Assembly: GCF_014202945.1 (NCBI RefSeq) | Contig: NZ_JACHHW010000003.1 | Location: forward strand, 124,001-188,000 | From: Zhongshania antarctica | GTDB lineage: Bacteria > Pseudomonadota > Gammaproteobacteria > Pseudomonadales > Spongiibacteraceae | DNA length: 64,000 bases | Direction of reading: 5' to 3' | Shown: one piece after another, positions 60,173 through 64,000 of the stretch | Numbering within the stretch: the stretch's first letter is position 1 | How the letters are laid out: every line of letters starts with the position of its first letter | Notes under the pieces: generated by a model | The model's database searches: none | What the model saw: the letters and a program-made list of their open reading frames with translations, nothing else | What the model was told of the DNA's origin: nothing | Position numbers and translations under genes: made by a program

Positions 60173-61312
60173 ATGTGGCCAGAGAGCGCAGATGCCAAGC
60201 AAACGGCCAACACAGTTACGCCGCTGCGCAGCGGCTTAACAACGGGTAGCTGCGCCACGGCCTGTGCGGTAGCGGCGGCAAGAAAACTGCTATTCGATGA
60301 ATCGATTAGCTGCGCCAGCATTATCTTGCCCAAGGGTAAAATAGTGGACTTGCCCATTGTGTATCTGGCCCCCGCAGGTGCAGGGGTACTGGCCAAAACC
60401 ATCAAAGATGCAGGTGATGATCCCGACGTTACCCACGGCGCCACGGTGTTTGTTCATCTCGCTTTAAGCGCCAACAGCGGCATGCATTTTCGTGCCGAGC
60501 GCGGCGTGGGCACGGTTACCCGCAGTGGCTTGGCCTTGGCGGTGGGGGAACCAGCGATTAATCCAGTGCCAAGGCAAATGATTAGCCAGCATCTGCAAGG
60601 TATTGCTGCGGGTGCGGATTACCACGGCGGTTTTGATATTGGTATTGGCATTGAAAACGGCGAAGTCCTCGCCTTAAAAACCATGAATCCGCGTTTGGGA
60701 ATTCTTGGCGGTCTGTCGGTGTTGGGCACCAGCGGAATTGTGCGGCCGTTCTCTTGTAGCGCCTATATTGCCTCTATTCACCAAGGTATTGATGTGGCGG
60801 CGAGCAATGGCTACGGGCATATCGCCGCCAGTACCGGCAACCAAAGTGAAGATTTTATTCGCGGCCATTATCAGCTAGACGATATGGCGCTTATCGAAAT
60901 GGGCGACTTTGTTGGCGCGGTTTTAAAGTACTTGCGCCGCAAGTCAATCGCCAAATTAAGTATTTGCGGCGGCTTCGGCAAAATTAGTAAATTGGCGGCG
61001 GGGCATTTAGATTTACACAGCCGTGCCTCCAACATCGACTTTATGCAATTGGCTGACTGGGCCGCGCAAGCAGGGGCCAATGATGCACTTTGCAGCCAAG
61101 TAAAAAATGCTAACACCAGCATAGAAGCGTTAAACCTCTGCGACGCTGCGGGTCTGGATCTCGCTGCCGTTGTTTGCAATCAAGCTCTAATCCAAGCGCG
61201 GCGCATTGTGCCTCACACCACCGAATTAGAAGTTTGGGCCATTAATCGTCGTGGTGAAGTTGTCGGCCATGCCGGTGATTTCGTGGCTAAAAATACGGCG
61301 CTAGTGCAATGA
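60173..61312 (+). CDS. cbiD: Cobalt-precorrin-5B C1-methyltransferase
   Basis: 379 residues, the usual CbiD length. [61 protein letters not shown] and [12 protein letters not shown] are hallmark segments. It methylates C1 of the corrin ring with S-adenosylmethionine. Starts 3 bp after the transporter gene; its stop overlaps the next start. Confidence 0.93.
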   Translation: MWPESADAKQTANTVTPLRSGLTTGSCATACAVAAARKLLFDESISCASIILPKGKIVDLPIVYLAPAGAGVLAKTIKDAGDDPDVTHGATVFVHLALSANSGMHFRAERGVGTVTRSGLALAVGEPAINPVPRQMISQHLQGIAAGADYHGGFDIGIGIENGEVLALKTMNPRLGILGGLSVLGTSGIVRPFSCSAYIASIHQGIDVAASNGYGHIAASTGNQSEDFIRGHYQLDDMALIEMGDFVGAVLKYLRRKSIAKLSICGGFGKISKLAAGHLDLHSRASNIDFMQLADWAAQAGANDALCSQVKNANTSIEALNLCDAAGLDLAAVVCNQALIQARRIVPHTTELEVWAINRRGEVVGHAGDFVAKNTALVQ

Positions 61313-62088
61313 CGATTTTAATACTGGGGGGCACCAGCGAGGCCAAGGCCATTTGCCAGCAGCTAGCCAATATTGGCCGACCGCTGATTTACAGCATTGC
61401 TGGCATGGTGCGCCAGCCAGTCTTGTCCTGCGAGGTCATTAGTGGTGGTTTTAGCCAATACGGTGGCTTGGCCGCTTGGTGTCGGCGACGGGGTGTGCAA
61501 GGCATTGTCGATGCCACCCACCCCTTTGCCAGCAGAATAAGCGCCAGTGTGAGCGCCGTGAGTATTGAGTTAGGTATTCCCTGTTGGCGCTTTACTCGCC
61601 CTTTGTGGCAGGCGGGACCGAATGATAACTGGCATGAGTTTAATCACCTAGCAGAGCTGTCGAGCTTTTTTAAAGCCAGCGCTCAGGCAAGCCCACAGCG
61701 TATTTTTATGAGCGTAGGCAAGCTTGATAGTCGTGAGTTGGCGCTGTTTAAAGATCATCAGTTACTGCTCGTTCGCAGCGCCATTCCGCTGCAGTGCACT
61801 CTTCCAAGTAGCGGTGTTTGGGTGCAGGCGGTGGGGCCGTTTGCCGTGGCGGGCGAACTTGAGTTGCTGCGCAACTACGCCATTGACGCCATCGTTTGCA
61901 AGAACAGTGGTGGCGAGGCGGTGGCGGCAAAATTGGACGCGGCGCGGCAATTATCCCTGCCGGTGTATATGCAGCGGCGGCATGTGCTTGCGCAAGGTGA
62001 TGGAAGGTGGTGCACAGAATTTAGTACAGCACAGGCCTTAGTGTATGCGGTTACGCAAAAGTACTTGACGAGTAGCCTTAATGAATAG
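61309..62088 (+). CDS. cobK: Precorrin-6A/cobalt-precorrin-6A reductase
   Basis: 259 residues. [17 protein letters not shown] nucleotide-binding start, [18 protein letters not shown] with the conserved D-A-T-H-P-F-A motif, and [28 protein letters not shown] near the end. It reduces the corrin intermediate with NADPH. ATG overlaps the cbiD stop (ATGA). Confidence 0.93.
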   Translation: MTILILGGTSEAKAICQQLANIGRPLIYSIAGMVRQPVLSCEVISGGFSQYGGLAAWCRRRGVQGIVDATHPFASRISASVSAVSIELGIPCWRFTRPLWQAGPNDNWHEFNHLAELSSFFKASAQASPQRIFMSVGKLDSRELALFKDHQLLLVRSAIPLQCTLPSSGVWVQAVGPFAVAGELELLRNYAIDAIVCKNSGGEAVAAKLDAARQLSLPVYMQRRHVLAQGDGRWCTEFSTAQALVYAVTQKYLTSSLNE

Positions 62089-62108
62089 TTTTTGGACGTG
62101 GTTTTAAA

Positions 62109-62756
62109 ATGGAATTCGATTACGAAATAGACCCCCACGCAATAGAGCGCAATAGCTTTGCGATGATTCGCGAACTGGCTGATTTGTCGGCCTTTGATGC
62201 TGGACAAGCACAAGTCGCAATGCGGGTAATTCATAGCGCGGGTGATCCCGCATTGGCAGCGCAGCTGCGGTTTAGCGCGTGCGCCTGCGATGCGGGGCGG
62301 CGGGCCTTGGCCGCGCAGGCGCCAATACTCTGCGATGTAGAAATGCTTAAGCAGGGTCTGACCAAGCGCATGTTGGCGCGCCCAGCCCAGTGCTTTTTAA
62401 ATGCCGATGGCGTGAGTGCTATAGCCCAAGCGCGGGGGGAAACCCGCAGCATGGCGGCATTGGAGTTTTGGCGGCCGCACTTAGCGGGTAGCGTGGTGAT
62501 TATTGGCAACGCCCCCACCGCCTTATTTCGCTTGTTAGAAATGCTGGCGGGTGATCCAAGTTTGGGCAGGCCAGCACTGGTGATTGGTATTCCGGTTGGC
62601 TTTGTTGGTGCGGCGGAATCCAAACAGGCGCTGTGGGATTGCCATCAAACACTCGGACTAGAGTGTATTACCCTATTGGGCCGCCAAGGTGGCAGCGCCA
62701 TTGCTGCCTCGGTGTGCAATGCCCTGCTGCGCTGTAATCGCGGGGAGCTGTATTGA
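62109..62756 (+). CDS. cobH: Precorrin-8X methylmutase
   Basis: 215 residues. The family segments VAMRVIHSAGDPALAAQLRFS with the catalytic His and VVIIGNAPTALFRLLEML are present. It moves the C11 methyl to C12 to give hydrogenobyrinate. Its stop TGA shares a base with the following ATG (TGATG). Confidence 0.93.
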   Translation: MEFDYEIDPHAIERNSFAMIRELADLSAFDAGQAQVAMRVIHSAGDPALAAQLRFSACACDAGRRALAAQAPILCDVEMLKQGLTKRMLARPAQCFLNADGVSAIAQARGETRSMAALEFWRPHLAGSVVIIGNAPTALFRLLEMLAGDPSLGRPALVIGIPVGFVGAAESKQALWDCHQTLGLECITLLGRQGGSAIAASVCNALLRCNRGELY

Positions 62757-64000
62757 TGTCGCTAGATAATGCGATGCCTCAGTTAAGCCAAGCGCGTCTT
62801 TTCCCCGTGGATGTCATTGGTTTGGGCGTGGGCAATTCGGCTGGAGAGGAATTGCATTTAGCCGCCGCCGCGCAAGCGGCACTGGGCGCTGCAGATTGGG
62901 TTATCGGCAGTGCGCGGCAATTGGCATTGGTCGCGCCGTGGCTGCCTGAGCAGCGAGCGCGTCTGCTACCGAAAATTCCAGAATTACTCGCCCAGCTTGA
63001 GGGCATGCCAGACAAGCGGGTGGTGGTTCTCGCCTCGGGCGATCCGCTGTACTACGGCATTGGTCGTTGCTTGATCGCACACTTCGGCGTTGATGCGCTG
63101 CGCTTCCACGCTGGGATATCCAGTATTCAGGCGGCGTGCCATCGCTTGGCTTTGTCACTGCAAAACTTGGACGTATTGAGTTTACATGGTCGTTCGGTAT
63201 CTGTGCTGCGGCGCTATTTGCGCGCTGGCGCGAGCTTAATGATTTTGACTGATAAACACAGTCATCCCCGCCAGCTGGCTCAGCTCTGTGTGGAGTGCGG
63301 TTTTAGCCAAGCGCGAATCAGTGTGTGCGAGAACTTGGGTTACCCGCAAGAAGTGATCAGCCATTGGACTGTGTCCGAATTGCTGGTCGAGGGGGGCAAA
63401 CAGAATCGCGAGTTTGCCGCGCTCCATGTGTCGGTGATTCACGCGGGTGTGGGCGGTGGCGTCTTACCGGTATTCCCTGGTATTGCCGACGCGCAGTTTT
63501 TTACCGACGGCGCCAGTGGTCAGGGCATGCTCACTAAGCGCGAAGTGCGCTTGAATATATTGTCATTAATGCAAGTTCAGGCCAGCGATGTGGTTTGGGA
63601 TATAGGCGCAGGCTGCGGCGGTGTGGCGGTGGAGTTGGCGCGCTGGGGCGGCGGGGCGCAGGTGTATGCAGTGGAGTCCCATGCGCAGCGTTTAGTGTGT
63701 TTGCAGCAAAATCGGGGTTATTTTGGCGTGCCAGATCGCCTGCATATTATAGCAGGGCGCGCGCCTGCGGCCTTGGCCGAATTGCCGTCAGCGAATAAGG
63801 TATTTATCGGCGGCAGTGGTGGTGAGCTTACTCAGATATTGCAGTATGTGTGGTCGCGTATTCCTGTTGGTGGCTGCGTGGTGGTAAGTGCGGTAACCGA
63901 GACCAGTCAGCAGTTGTTGCGCAGTTTTGAACAGCAGTTAGTGGCAGGCCAATATTGCAGCGAAGCCCTGCAAATTGCGGTGAGTCGTCGTGGTGAATTG
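62756..64000 (+). CDS. cobL: Precorrin-6Y C5,15-methyltransferase (decarboxylating), 3' end cut
   Basis: 415 codons to the window end with no stop. The CbiE-like methylase domain comes first (VDVIGLGVGNSAGEELHLAAAAQ, VVVLASGDPLYYGIGRCL, FHAGISSIQAACHRL). The CbiT-like domain follows (TDGASGQGMLTKREVRLNILSLMQVQASDVVWDIGAGCGGVAVELAR). The fusion, CobL/CbiET, methylates C5 and C15 and removes the C12 acetate. The start ATG overlaps the cobH stop. Confidence 0.93.
   Translation, partial: MSLDNAMPQLSQARLFPVDVIGLGVGNSAGEELHLAAAAQAALGAADWVIGSARQLALVAPWLPEQRARLLPKIPELLAQLEGMPDKRVVVLASGDPLYYGIGRCLIAHFGVDALRFHAGISSIQAACHRLALSLQNLDVLSLHGRSVSVLRRYLRAGASLMILTDKHSHPRQLAQLCVECGFSQARISVCENLGYPQEVISHWTVSELLVEGGKQNREFAALHVSVIHAGVGGGVLPVFPGIADAQFFTDGASGQGMLTKREVRLNILSLMQVQASDVVWDIGAGCGGVAVELARWGGGAQVYAVESHAQRLVCLQQNRGYFGVPDRLHIIAGRAPAALAELPSANKVFIGGSGGELTQILQYVWSRIPVGGCVVVSAVTETSQQLLRSFEQQLVAGQYCSEALQIAVSRRGEL

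Noticed and set aside
1-64000. tRNA, rRNA and insertion sequences
   Set aside because: No cloverleaf with conserved T-loop, no rRNA-like segment and no transposase frame was recognised in the intergenic stretches I read; a tRNAscan/ISfinder run would be decisive.

Overview
The window looks like chromosomal DNA of a free-living marine gammaproteobacterium. Gene content (steroid C/D-ring catabolism, type IV pilus minor pilins, PlsB, SelO, TonB-dependent receptor, B12 riboswitch) fits the Spongiibacteraceae/Zhongshania neighbourhood best. That placement is inference from gene types, not from a marker-gene comparison. No rRNA, tRNA, CRISPR array or insertion sequence was seen.

Region 1 (1-9.4 kb) is mixed housekeeping and accessory material: the 3' end of a MATE efflux pump, a sterol-desaturase-family membrane hydroxylase tail to tail with it, a metallo-beta-lactamase-fold hydrolase, alanine dehydrogenase, an AsmA-family protein, an AraC-type/O6-alkylguanine methyltransferase fusion and a dienelactone-hydrolase-like protein.

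Region 2 (9.4-30.2 kb) is the metabolic core: a locus for the last two steroid rings (HIP pathway). fadD3 makes HIP-CoA and is followed by two tandem Lrp/AsnC regulators, an RDD protein, a response regulator and NAD-malic enzyme. Then comes a 13-gene plus-strand operon: ipdA-ipdB-ipdC-echA20-ACAD-ACAD-fadA6-SDR-yfaZ-ACAD-ACAD-ipdF-thiolase, closed by a strong intrinsic terminator. The four acyl-CoA dehydrogenases form two long/short pairs, as expected for heteromeric steroid ACADs. Seven gaps of this operon carry a distinctive repeat built from 7-bp GTC-N-GAC units arranged as facing arrays, usually beginning at or directly after a stop codon. One other gap carries an unrelated 118-bp hairpin. 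These repeats are the most unusual non-coding signal here.

Region 3 (30.2-36.3 kb, minus strand) is a minor-pilin operon, pilV-pilW-pilX-pilY1-pilE. Region 4 (36.6-46.8 kb, minus strand) is one 3363-residue predicted lipoprotein that joins two alpha/beta-hydrolases, two thrombospondin-type-3 calcium-binding arrays, a Calx-beta domain, a neutral-ceramidase-like domain and a further C-terminal esterase-like domain. I do not know a described protein with this architecture.

Region 5 (47-55.5 kb) has a YgjP-type metallopeptidase overlapping selO, then plsB, a MAPEG protein, a TonB-dependent receptor and a GNAT acetyltransferase. Region 6 (55.5-57.4 kb) is a small AT-richer island: an unrecognised PD-(D/E)xK-like protein and a CcdAB toxin-antitoxin pair with its operator palindromes. 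Region 7 (57.5-64 kb) begins with a cobalamin riboswitch, followed by two short reading frames and a cobalamin operon: cobB/cbiA, Ni/Co transporter, cbiD, cobK, cobH and cobL (cut by the window end).
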